From assembly GCA_007570785.1 (NCBI GenBank), contig ML660777.1, positions 5,774,587 to 5,838,586 on the forward strand: a DNA stretch of 64,000 nucleotides. The letters are read 5' to 3'. A program made the translations under genes and the position numbers. Shown in pieces: positions 46,470-57,189 of this stretch. The number at the start of each line of letters is the position of its first letter. Position 1 is the first letter of the stretch. The notes under the pieces are model-generated. The model saw only the letters and a list, made by a program, of their open reading frames with translations, was not told the DNA's origin and ran no database searches. This DNA comes from Antilocapra americana (Eukaryota; Chordata; Mammalia; Artiodactyla; Antilocapridae).

Positions 46470-48405
46470 AAATTATAAATAAAAATAATATGGAAGACAG
46501 CTCTAGGATACAGAAAGGCATACACTCCATATTCTAATATGAATATTTTGTTCCTTTGCTCTGCCACCCCTTAATCAGAGTAAAAGGGGATTAAAATAGA
46601 AATTTCTGTGCTGTCATAAAGCAACAACGAATTTCTAAGTTTGAAGTTAAAGCCCACTGTATTAGCAAAACATGATCTAAAACGATAGGAAGGGTGATTT
46701 GAGAAAGACTGGCCAAAAAAAAAAAAACAAAAACAAATCACAAAACACTGACAGATGTTAGATGCAAAGCTTCTGGGCTCTCCAAATAAGGCAAACATTT
46801 GATGAACACAGAGAAAAGCAGCGCTGGGTGGGGCTGCCCCTGGAGCAACCGTAAATTCAGAGTCACCGGATGTGCCCAGATGGCAATGTCAAACTGGGCA
46901 GCTTGGAAACAAAGCTGAGGCAGGCTCTAAAAAATGTGAATTTTAAACTCTGAAAACCCAATCAAATGCTTTCTCCTGCCATCCAAAACTGTCATTATTA
47001 ACTTTATTAATCGGTCAGCTCAAAATCTGCCACCTTCCCTCACTCTCTTCACAAAAGGGATATTTTAGTGTTTTTTATTCTCAGTAGTTTCTGGTCTCCA
47101 GAAGTCAAATGGAACTTCCCCGTGTCGGGGCCTCCCTCTCCCGAGAGTTGAGGTGCTGGCTTTAGTGTGGTCACACCAGTACAATACGACCAAGAATCTC
47201 CCCAGAAACACCAGAGCCTTTAAAATTGTGCCTTTTCTGTGTGGAGCTGGATACCTGTCACCGCTGGCTCTCAAACCGTCCGAGTTACGCTTCCACAGGC
47301 TTCTCAGAATGAGGTTAGAAATGTGACCCAGGGTCAGAAACGTAGACTCAGATGGAACCAATATTTTTTAAGTGTCAGTATGTTCCAGGCACCTCTAAAA
47401 TGCTTTATGGACTCAATACTAACTTTGGGACTCATCCAATTCTAACATTAGCCCCAGCAGCTCTTAGGATATGGTTTTAATAATTAGGCCAAATAAACAA
47501 AACAGTGTCATGCACTGAACCAAGACATATGTATCTTTGCAATTAGAAGCAAATGATGCACCACAGAAGCAATAAACACTGGGACAGTGGTACCATCTTA
47601 CCAGGCCATGATTTCTGCATTCAAAAAGCACTTTTAATATGACTCCAGGGAAGTTAGTATCTCCTGCTGAGTCTTGCTAGCGAAGGTATCCACAGGTCCT
47701 GAAGCTCTGTGGCATTATTGGGAAGCTCCAGAGTGGTGCCTTCTTTTCAGCCCAGCAGCCTGGGGGCCACTAAAAGGAATTCTGTGAATGCGGTTCCAGA
47801 AATAACCCATGTTGTATCTTAAAAGGTAAGAGTGACTTGAAAGTGACCCTAGTCACTTGTTCCATGAACATTTCACAATTAGTATCTGTGGTTCTCACAG
47901 AATAGCACTGTGAGGATGAATGGTCTGAGATGATCAAGTGGTTATAAAATGATGTGCTACACACAGACGTGCACACTTAGCACAGTGCAACAACTGGTGT
48001 AGGAGTGCACACTCGGGACGGTGCAAAGACTGGGGTGACCTGGTCTGCTGGGGTAGGTCGAGGGAAAGCTTCACACACCAGGAGACATTTCAATTGGGTG
48101 TTTACATGTGACTAGGGCTTCGCGAGTAGAAGAAAGGGCATAGGAAAAAGTTCATTTACCAGCTCAAGAAGAAGAAATGATGTAAAGGCACCACGCAGAC
48201 CACTAAGGAACCTTCACCGTGTCAAGGGACACGAAGGAGCATGAAGAATGAAGTCTGGACAGCCGAGGTGGGCAAAAGCCAAATCACGCGGTACTTTTAT
48301 ATGGACTCTGCTTTGTAAGAAGCAGAGGTAGCTCTGCTTAAATTCCTCCATACAGTTGACAGTACACAGTCGATAGGAGAAACATATTTGGGTATTGATA
48401 GTAGA
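46470..48405. other. AIG1: AIG1 intron, no feature recognised
   Basis: About 47065-47340 is somewhat richer in G, C and CpG and holds a 98-codon minus-strand frame without known motifs. No splice-supported exon was found. Confidence 0.4.
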
Positions 48406-48410
48406 AAGGG

Positions 48411-48632
48411 CAATATACTTTGGCCACCTGATCCAAAGAGCTGACCCATTGGAAAAGAGATACTGGGAAAGATTTGAAGGCAAAAGGAGAAGGGGGTGGC
48501 AGTGAATGAGATGGTTAGATGGCATCACCAACTCAGTGGAGATGAATTTGAGCAAACTTTGGGAGATAGTGAAGGACAGGGGAGCCCGGCAGGGTCTCAA
48601 AGAGTTGGACATGACTCAGCGACTAAACAATA
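48411..48632 (+). mobile_element. BovB 3' end fragment with TSD
   Basis: ACTTTGGCCACCTGATCCAA to GACATGACTCAGCGACTAAA. AGAAAGGGC lies on both sides and is consistent with a TSD. Confidence 0.92.
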
Positions 48633-48937
48633 ATAAAACAGAAAGGGCGAGCTGGAGGCAGGATGGAGGACAGACAGGAGAGACGAGAGATTTGTCTACA
48701 GACACGGTCCTTTCTCCTTCCTTCCCTTTGTCCTGCCCGCTCTTTCCTCAAGGCAGAAACCTGACTCTCTCCATAACTTTCTTCTAGGTCTCCCTCAGCC
48801 TCCCCTCTCCCCTACCTCTCTACAGCCTCCTTACCTACAATTTCCCCCTTTTTACTTCTCTTTTCTCTTTTACTTTAATAATTACCGTACTACTGGAAAC
48901 TGTACAGAGGAAAGACTAAAAAACAAAATCTGGTCTT

Positions 48938-49005
48938 CATTTTATTATTATTTTATTGGAGTATAGTTGTTTTATAATGTTGTGTTAGTTTCTGCTGTGC
49001 ATTGA
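48938..49005 (-). mobile_element. L1 3' end fragment, minus
   Basis: TTATTGGAGTATAGTTGTTT and TTGTGTTAGTTTCTGCTGTG are the reverse of the ruminant L1 tail. Confidence 0.85.
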
Positions 49006-49159
49006 AAAATTCTGGCAAATATATATGATAGTTAAACGAGCCAATGACTTCATTCATCTCTCTGTCTTATGTTGCTCCCCCCATCATTCATTATGAGCAG
49101 AAACACTGCATATACAGTAATAAGAGTGTTTACCATTTCCTAAGCTTCTAATACAAGCT

Positions 49160-49330
49160 CTGTTTTATATACGAAACATTTCCTATCAGCATTATATTTA
49201 ATTCTTAGAGCAACTCTAATGAAACAGATATTTTCAAGTCCATTTTATAAATGAAGAAGTGGAGGAACAGAGGGATGAACTTGTCAGAGGTTACGCAGAA
49301 GTAGGCAATGGTATAGCCAGCCTTAGACCT
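49160..49330 (-). repeat. MIR fragment, minus
   Basis: TTTAATTCTTAGAGCAACTC, ATTTTATAAATGAAGAAGTG and GTCAGAGGTTACGCAG match the reverse MIR core. Confidence 0.65.
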
Positions 49331-49336
49331 CAAATC

Positions 49337-49666
49337 TATGAGTGTGAAAGTCGCTCAGTCATGTCCGACTTTTCTTGACGTCATGGACAGTAACCTGCCA
49401 GGCTCCTCTGTCCATGGAATTATCCAGGCAAAAATACTGGCATGGGTAGCTATTCCCTTCTCCAGGGGATCTTCCCAATTCGGGGATTGAACCCAGGTCT
49501 CCCTCATTGCAGGTGGATTCTTTACTGTCTGAGCCACCAGGGAAGCCTAAGAATACTGGAGTGGGTAGCCTATATTCCTTCTCCAGGGGATCTTCTCGAC
49601 CCAGGAATTGAACCGGGGTCTCGTGCATTGCAGGTGGATTCTTTACCAGCTGAGATACCAGAGAAG
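49337..49666 (-). repeat. Dimeric Bov-tA (Bov-tA3-like), minus
   Basis: A complete reverse Bov-tA to CCACCAGGGAAGCC (about 49548), then a second tRNA-like unit ACTGGAGTGGGTAGCCTATA to ATACCAGAGAAGTT. Confidence 0.94.
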
Positions 49667-49739
49667 TTAGTAGACCTCAGATCTACTAGACTCCAAACCT
49701 GTATTTTTTCCTGAGTGACACACACTGCTCCCCCGACTA

Positions 49740-50090
49740 GCTTGTTTGTTCATTCACTCAATAAAAGCTTATTGTACTCCTGTTACGTGCAACTCACAAT
49801 TTCATGTATTTAAATATATGCCAGGATTGAGCAGACAAAGATCATTGCCCCAATGGACGGCTGTTCTCGGGAAGGCATTTCAATTTTGTTGTTGTTGTTC
49901 GGTTGCTAAGTTGTGTCTGATTCTTTGCGACCTCATGGACCGTAGCACACCAGGCATTTCAATTAGGCAAATACAAATGTGGAGTCTCTCAGCTCAGAAA
50001 AGGCTAAAGTCAGTAGGAGTGCATAAGTATTATATGAGATTCTGTAGTAAAAGGGACTTATACAGTACATGCAAAAAATAACTGAGAGAG
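49740..50090 (-). repeat. L2-like ancient fragment hosting a Bov-A
   Basis: TTCATTCACTCAATAAAAGC and a diverged body. The Bov-A at 49885-49952 is inserted into it. Confidence 0.4.
49885..49952 (-). repeat. Very short Bov-A insertion with perfect TSD
   Basis: Only 68 bases of the element tail (TTGTTGTTGTTCGGTTGCTA to CATGGACCGTAGCACACCA) lie between perfect direct repeats GGCATTTCAATT at 49873-49884 and 49953-49964. Confidence 0.95.
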
Positions 50091-50171
50091 ATTTTGGGAG
50101 ATCTTTAACTTAAGACAGATTGCTAAATGATACTGTCTAATATCTACTGCATGCCAGTCTTCTACATGGAT

Positions 50172-50283
50172 TCAGTTCAGTCGCTCAGTCGTATCCAACT
50201 CTTTGCAACCCCATGGATTGCAGCACACCAGGATTCCCTGTCCATCACCAACTCCAAGAGTTTGCTCAAACTCATGTCCACAG
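50172..50283 (-). mobile_element. BovB 3' tail, minus
   Basis: TTCAGTTCAGTCGCTCAGTC to TTTGCTCAAACTCATGTCCA in reverse, 5'-truncated. Confidence 0.92.
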
Positions 50284-50284
50284 T

Positions 50285-50400
50285 CATTTATATCTTATAG
50301 TGATCCTCTGAGGCATATGTTTACATTAATTCTGTTTTACAAAAATCGAGGCACGGGGAAGTTGATGAAGTTGTTCACCAGAAGGTGGCGGGTTTGGGCT
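50285..50400 (-). repeat. MIR fragment, minus
   Basis: GTGATCCTCTGAGGCATATG and ATCGAGGCACGGGGAAGTTG fit the reverse MIR core. Confidence 0.6.
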
Positions 50401-50805
50401 TAGACTTGGGCAGTTTGGCTTTCGGACTTTTTCTTGAACTGTGATGCTCTATTGCCTGTGAAGCCCTTAGGAAGACCTGAGGACTGAGAATTGTCAGTGG
50501 AACAATGGAGATAAGGAAGTGATGCTCTTGGTCTCATGACTGTGCCTGGGAAGAGGAGCCTGGCCCTTCCCTCACCCATCCATTCACCTCAAGGCGCTTC
50601 AAGGGCTGGAAGATGAGGGGCTTCTACACCCAAGGTTAAAGGAAGACTATCAGAACAGACTTCCCATTCATGTTTGGGGGTAAATCTCATGGGTACCAAG
50701 AGCCTCAGGTAGGCAGAGAGAAAGGAATAAGAATAACCCCAGTCCACTGACATAGGCAAGCACCAAGATGCTACAGGTGCCTGTTTCTTGTCTTTCCTTT
50801 GGCCT

Positions 50806-51117
50806 CAATTCAGTTCAGTAGTTCAGTTGTGTCCGACTCTTTGTGACCCCATGAGCCACAGCATGCCAGGCCTCCCTGTCCATCACCAACTCCCGGAGTT
50901 CACCCAAACCCGTGTCCACTGTGTCGGTGATGCCATCCAACTATCTCATCCTCTGTCGTCCCCTTCTCCTTCTGCTCTCAATCTTTCCCAGCACCAGGGT
51001 CTTTTCAAATGAGTCAGCTTTTGCATGAGGTGGCCAAAGAACTGGAGTTTCAGCTCCAACATCAGTCCTTCCAATGAACTCCCAGGACTGATCTCCTTTA
51101 GGATGGACTGGTTGGAT
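50806..51117 (-). mobile_element. BovB 3' end, minus
   Basis: Reverse BovB from TTCAGTTCAGTAGTTCAGTT through GTGATGCCATCCAACTATCT to GGATGGACTGGTTGGAT. Confidence 0.94.
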
Positions 51118-51384
51118 AAATGTATTCGGAAAGTATTTTAGTGGGTGGGTTGAAGAGGAGTGCAAGGAAGAGTAATGGGAGACATATAAGGCAAGGGAAA
51201 GGAGATTTAATCAGGTATTTTCCAGCACTCTTAAAGCTCATGACACACTGTCAAGTTCAGGGAGCAGGTACAGAAAAACGAAACCCATTGTGAGGAGCAC
51301 TCTGAAAAAAGAACTGGCAAAATAAGAAAGTAGGACTTTAATGTCATTCATATGCTTTTCTAAAATTATTTTGAGTGCCATAGA

Positions 51385-51690
51385 AATATGCATCCAAGTC
51401 CATCAACATCCTCTACTGTTAGGGTATTATTCTGACCACTTTATTTCCTTCTCTGAAACCTTCTCACTCTCTTCAGAACAAAGTCCAAGTTTCTTACCAC
51501 TGCCTTCAGAGACATATTTGTACTGGCAACTTTACTGTCCCACCAAAAGACCTTCCATGGCCAGGCCTTTGCTCATGTTCTCTTCTGATTATAATCTTCT
51601 GATATTTGGGAGCTTCTCTTTAGTCCACATTGAAGGCATGGTAATTTTCTGCTTATCAGAGAATCCTCCCTCACAGATCTCTGCCACTTG
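51385..51690 (+). repeat. L2 fragment
   Basis: AACAAAGTCCAAGTTTCTTA, CATGGCCAGGCCTTTGCTCA and the following text fit the L2 3' half. Diverged. Confidence 0.55.
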
Positions 51691-51699
51691 ACAGGTCAG

Positions 51700-52955
51700 G
51701 CAGTGGGACTAGTTCTGGTCAATAGGCTATTTATCATTAACAAGAGTGATGCAGACACTTCTAGGTGGATGCTGGTGTGAAGACACTGAGTATCAATATG
51801 CCACAGAACGTTACAGTGAACACAAAGGGAGGGGAGCACCCTGAGGCATGGGGAACTTCTTTAGGGAGAAGGGACAAGCTTTACTGACCATTGTAGACAT
51901 AGCCCCCTGCTCTGTACAGGCAACTTAACAGTGTCTCAACAAACCTTTGTTCAAGGACCATGAAAATATGACTTTCCCCTAGGTAAGCCCTGTTTTCCAT
52001 TAGTTTTAATATTAAAAAGACCTGGAAATTTAAGATGAATAAAAAAGAAGTTCCTAGATGCAGTATATAAGTGAATGAAAAATACCTTCATCTCGAAGGG
52101 ACAAAAAATAAAATTTTCTATTACAGAGAGGAATGGGACTACTTTGCCCAAAATCATATGTATCTGGGACTAAATCACCTAACTAAAGCTGAAGCTGAAG
52201 AGTCACAAAATACAGAGAGGTATTAATATTTTGAAGTGAGAAAGTAGTAACACATTTCCATCAACTTTGGTAATTTCTTTGCATTCCTCCACCACAATGC
52301 ATAAGCAGATTTCAACCATCCCAAAGAAGCTTCTTCACCAAGTCTTCAAATACAATGATTTCAAATGGTTTTCATTTAGCCCTGTTTATGATAAAATAAA
52401 TGTTATTCTGATTGATTGGCAAATGTCTACCAGCAGCAATAGGAGCAATTATGTTTGACATGAAGACGTTATAAAATCTATAACCCAAACCTTTAAAGCC
52501 CGATTTGAAATGTCAAATTTGACTTATGAGAACCAGTTATAATCCAGCTTCACGCAAAAAGCATTAAGTTAATGCTGGAGCAAAGTACTGTGGCCAAGTG
52601 TGCACTGGCATAATTAATCAGGGATGTTTCAGAAAAGAATCATCTCCAAGAGGTTATTGATTTACTGTCACGACACGTTTTTCTTACGGCTGCGCTGGTG
52701 CTCTGGAGCCGGGATGCACTGGCGTGCATTTTTCAGTGACTAAGCCTTGATCTGTCCTCCTGGAATCCTGCCATCCGTACTGACATCTGCAAACACTCAC
52801 ATTTGACAGCCTCATGCCTGAGCCTGGTGGCTTCCAAGTTGATGAGGATTAGTTCAGAGGCGTTTTGGACTAGACTGAGTATAATCAAAAGCAGAGAGCT
52901 GTGAGTCTCCAGAGGGTGACATGCACCCTGCCAATGGCATCATGTTAATAGAGAC
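51700..52955. other. AIG1: AIG1 intron; possible conserved non-coding stretch
   Basis: No repeat or exon was recognised. About 52540-52720 has balanced composition and homeodomain-like TAATTAATC text near 52612. Any regulatory role is a guess. Confidence 0.3.
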
Positions 52956-52959
52956 TGTG

Positions 52960-53090
52960 CATATGCATAGACACACACATATGCAGACACCACAAGGCAT
53001 TATACAAACCCACCCATGAATACACACATGCATATACCCAACATACCTGCGGGCGTGCACACACACACACACCCATATGAATATACATGA
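52960..53090. repeat. CA-rich degenerate repeat
   Basis: Scattered CACACACATATG units, with a purer CA run near 53060-53072. Confidence 0.85.
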
Positions 53091-53164
53091 AAATGCACAG
53101 ATACAACAGCATACTTAAGGAATGGGGAAGAGTTCAGCTTTAATCTTTAAATTTATCTCTATTT

Positions 53165-53310
53165 TAAAAAAATATATATATATTTATTTATTTGGTTGCA
53201 CCAGGTCTCAGTGGCAGCATGTGGGATCTAGTTTCCTGATCAAGGATCAAACCCGAGCCCCCTGCATTAGGAGCATGGAGTCTTAGCCACTGGACCACCA
53301 GGGATGCCTG
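53165..53310 (-). repeat. CHR SINE, minus
   Basis: TATTTATTTATTTGGTTGCA tail to CCACTGGACCACCAGGGATG head. Confidence 0.9.
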
Positions 53311-54534
53311 GAAATTTATTTCTATGACCTATTAAACTAAATTCAAGCTTTTGCAGAAGCACAATTTAACATGCATAAAAGTATCTGTGACTGAGCTCTT
53401 TTTCACAATCATTCCATGACATAAGGTAATGCTGTCAGAGGAGACTTTATAGCATCAAGTATTTAAACATTCTCCCAAAGATTAAACGGGAAAGTCAAGG
53501 GAAAAGAGGCAGTTTAGCTCAAGCACAAAACGTTTTCTCTGTAGCCTCTTAATTTGACTTTGCAAACAGAAAAGGACACACTTTCCACTCAAAGCAATGC
53601 TGGTTGTTTCAGACAAGCAATGCTGGTTTGCTACAGTCGTGTAGGTGGTCAGACAGTAGGTACTAGCGGGGAGGGAGGCCTCTAGGAAATGGATAACATC
53701 TCTGTTACCCTGGGCACACAGTACATCAAGTTCACTGCTCCTTCTAGGCCTTTGTTCAAGCAGTCATTCCCTGCATATTCTCATCTTGCTTAGGCTGTAC
53801 TGATGATTAAGTAGCAAGCACTGAATCCAGACTCTGGTAGCTGCACAGGCTCTGCTTGCTGGGGAGAGATAGAGAGAAAGCAGGACCAGGAAGCCATTCA
53901 CCAGTAGAGGGCTACATAACTTTGAGCTGACCAGGGTCCCTCTGGACCCCAGGCTCTTCATCTGCAAGAGTCTGCAGCAGTTGAGAGCAGGGATCCTGTG
54001 CAGGTCAGGTTCCCCGTGAAGCAGACTCTTGAGATGGGAACTGGTATGCAGAGGTTTCTTTGGGAGTTTCCAAGGGTCAATGCCTGTAAGAGGAAAAGAA
54101 GGGCAATATGGCAGAGAGTGAAGTATGCTCGTGATGCAGGCTCAATGAGGGCCTTAACTGACTCCACCAGGAGCTCTGAAACTGGGTTGACCCTTCAGTG
54201 TTGTCTCAAACTGGGGTAAAAGAGCCAGGTCTTTATCCCAAGCATGGACTAGTGATGGGATGCAGCTATCTGGGGAAGGGGGCCTGACCTTTAGCAAGAT
54301 GGCTCAGTTCAGGAGAGAGTGGCTCCCAGAGAGAACCTCCAATGAGGGGCTGAAGAGACAGAACCTCCAGATGCTGGAGAAGTAAGTCCTTTGGTCCCTA
54401 AAATGGACCCACCTAGGACATCACAGCATCAGGAGAGCACACTCATAGTCATCATGCAGCCAGGACCAATCTCTGTGTGTGATACTCATCAAGGGAATAT
54501 AGCAATATATCAACAGAGTGATGGGTGGTTTTCT
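53311..54534. other. AIG1: AIG1 intron, no feature recognised
   Basis: No exon or clear repeat seen. A pair of similar CAATGCTGGTTG-type phrases near 53597 and 53618 is a local duplication of about 20 bases. Confidence 0.4.
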
Positions 54535-54748
54535 GTGCTCTGTGCTGTGCTCAGTTGAATCTGGCTCTGTGACCCCATGGATTGTAGCCTGCTGTGCTCC
54601 TTTGTCCATGAGATTTTCCAAGCAAGAATACTGCAGTGGGTTGCCATTTCTTTCTCCAAGGAAGATTCCCGTCCCAGGGATCGAACCCACGTCTCTTGTG
54701 TCTCCTGAATTGACAGGTGGACTCTTCACTACTGCACCACCTGGTTGA
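54535..54748 (-). repeat. Bov-tA SINE, minus
   Basis: GTGCTGTGCTCAGTTGAATC, CTGCAGTGGGTTGCCATTTC and CACTACTGCACCACCTGG. Confidence 0.93.
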
Positions 54749-54749
54749 C

Positions 54750-56450
54750 AGCTCACAATTCACTCCTGGATTATGACTCCCCTGACATCATATGACTTAC
54801 TGATTTAGGAGACAAGAAACTGGTCAGTCTACAGTAAATTCCTCACTACTGCCTAGTTTGGGATCTATAAAGGCAGCTACCGTAATTTTATACATGGTCA
54901 TGCATGAGTAATAATCCTTCATATAACTGGGTTTCTTATTAACCCAGGCATGGCTGGCACTTAATGCTCTTTAAAACTTGCCATCCATCTGTAGCTATAC
55001 AACAACTTATTCTGCTGAGTAAGGCTGAATCAGGCACATGCTAGACCATGTACTTTTGGTCCCTGTGAATCTGAGGCTCCAGGAACAATGCCAGTCATAC
55101 AGATGTTGTAAAGCTCTAATTCCCCTGTGAGACAGTGCGTTTGGGAGGGGCTGTTGGAAGAAGAAGAATCTTCATGCTCCGTATCTAGATCATACAAAAG
55201 ATCTTCAGTTTTATTTTTCCTTATGGCCTTAGGTCCTGTTACTTGCACCCACTGACCAATATTTTAAATGATTTAAAATCATTTAAATAAATAAATGATT
55301 TTATTTGCCAAGATGTATACAGTCAAGTCCTAATCCTCCCCCATTTTTATATAATTAATCAAAGACATATATTTTTGGCCCGCTTCAGATCAGTATGAGA
55401 TCAATGGTATTACCTACCCAATGCTCACAGTTCAGCCAAATCAAAGAAACCTGATGTTTTCATTAGCCTCTCCAGACTAATCAAGGAGAGAGAAACATTT
55501 TTGCAAGCTTACACACAGCTCCAGACTCTTCCCCACGCCTACTTTTGTTGACCCCGTTAAGAGTCAGGTCCCCATTCTACAAATATCTTAGGTAAATAGA
55601 AAAATCCCCAGTGTCTGCAGCAGTGAGTGGAATTTACGACTCTTCACCCGAGCCTTCCTCATTAGTGGAGAGTGGACTTTTAAGAGCTATTCATCACTTT
55701 TTGTCTGCAGGTCAATTCCTTGCTCCAGCCAACATATCTCCCTGACCCAATATTCCTCTCACTTTGATAGCCATAAATCTCAGCTTTATGGGAGCCAGTA
55801 AAGAAGGAAGCTGGATGAGGTCAGAGCTCACTCAGAGCCTTGAGAATCTTTTCGGTCTCAAGAACTGAAGAGGATGAAGGGAGAATGGATGAGAGAAAGA
55901 CTGTTCAAAAGGTATCAAATGAGGACTGTTACAGGTTGTGTGAACTAGATATGACAGCCAGTTCCCAGAATACTGGGGCTAGGAGTAATGCAAGCTGAGG
56001 AATATAAAAAGCTGTGTGCTGAGCTGTATGAGGAGAAGCAGCTTCTGGGTTATGAAAGTGGAGCGGACTGAAAGTATAAATCAATTCAGTAAATGTTTTG
56101 GTAAATTTGTGAGTATGATCAATGAAAAATGGATTACTAGGAAAGGCTGGGGTGCGTTAAGAATATCAAGTGTCTTTAGAGTCGAAGACAAATAAGTCCT
56201 TCTCCAATGTGGCCTCAGAGGACCCTGTCCTCTGGCCTTAACTGACCTGGGGTCTGACCCTTGATGGGGATTGCTTCCGTCCAGGGAAACAAGATGGCTC
56301 CCGGTGTTTGAGCAAAGATGTTGGAATCCATTAGAATTTTGAGCAGGAAATGTTTTACAAAAGTAGGTGAGGGACAGGGAGGGGAAGGAGAGATAGGCAG
56401 GATACTGGCAAGGGTCAGGGATACGTTTATGAGTTATGTGCATATTCTTT
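54750..56450. other. AIG1: AIG1 intron, no feature recognised
   Basis: No exon or young repeat. An AT-rich inverted repeat (AAATGATTT / AAATCATTT) lies at about 55265-55310. Confidence 0.4.
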
Positions 56451-56456
56451 TCCCTT

Positions 56457-56741
56457 TAATTTTTATTTATTTATTTTATTTTTGGCTGCGTTGGGTCTTT
56501 GTTGCTGCAGAGCTTTCTTTAGTTGAGGTGAGTGGGGGCTACCCTCTAGCTGTGGTTTGCAGGCTTCTCACTGCGGTGGCTTCTTTTGTCGGGGAGCATG
56601 GGCTCCAGGGTGTGGGCTCAGAAGCTGTGGTACACGGGCTAAGTTGTGCTGCTGCTGTAGGATCTTGCCAAACCAGGGATTGAACCTGTGTCCCCTGCAC
56701 TGGCAGGTGGATCCTTAACCACTGGACCACCAGGGAACTCC
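56457..56741 (-). repeat. Long CHR-type SINE, minus
   Basis: TTATTTATTTATTTTATTTT tail, GGCTGCGTTGGGTCTTTGTT body start and CACTGGACCACCAGGGAACT head. Confidence 0.93.
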
Positions 56742-56868
56742 ATGCACATAAACTGTGAGATCAACTCCTTTGGTTCTAATTGAGTCAGCTTTTGATCATA
56801 TTATTATCTTTGATCAGTTCCTGAGATCATCTCCGGTGATTTCCCTTTTAATGCCTGCCATGAATGGG

Positions 56869-57180
56869 CCAGAGCTTCCCTGAAAGCTCAGTTGGTAAAG
56901 AATCCGCCTGCAATGTAGGAGAATCCGGTTCCATTATAGGGTTAGGAAGATCCGCTGTAGAAGGGATAGGCTACCCACTCCAGGATTCTTGGGCTTCCCT
57001 TGTGGCTCAGCTGGTAAAGAATCCACCTGCAATGTGGGAGACCTGGGTTCGATCCTTGGGTTGGGAAGATCCCTGGAGAAGGGAAAGGCTACCCACCCCA
57101 GTATTCTGGCCTGGAGAATTCCATTGGCTGTATAGTCCATGGGGTTGCAAAGAGCCAGACACAACTGAGCGATTTAGGAT
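56869..57180 (+). repeat. Dimeric Bov-tA (Bov-tA3-like)
   Basis: A tRNA-like unit (AGCTTCCCTGAAAGCTCAGT) is followed near 56992 by a second full unit (GGGCTTCCCTTGTGGCTCAG) and the shared tail GCCAGACACAACTGAGCG. Confidence 0.94.
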
Positions 57181-57189
57181 AGGATGAAT

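Noticed and set aside
18711..57180. tRNA-like B-box sequences
   Set aside because: They occur only inside CHR and Bov-tA SINEs and lack complete cloverleaf context, so they are not tRNA genes.
10941..57181. Recurring ~200-bp similar blocks that could suggest an array
   Set aside because: They are dispersed SINE and BovB copies in both orientations with unrelated spacers, not CRISPR or satellite arrays.
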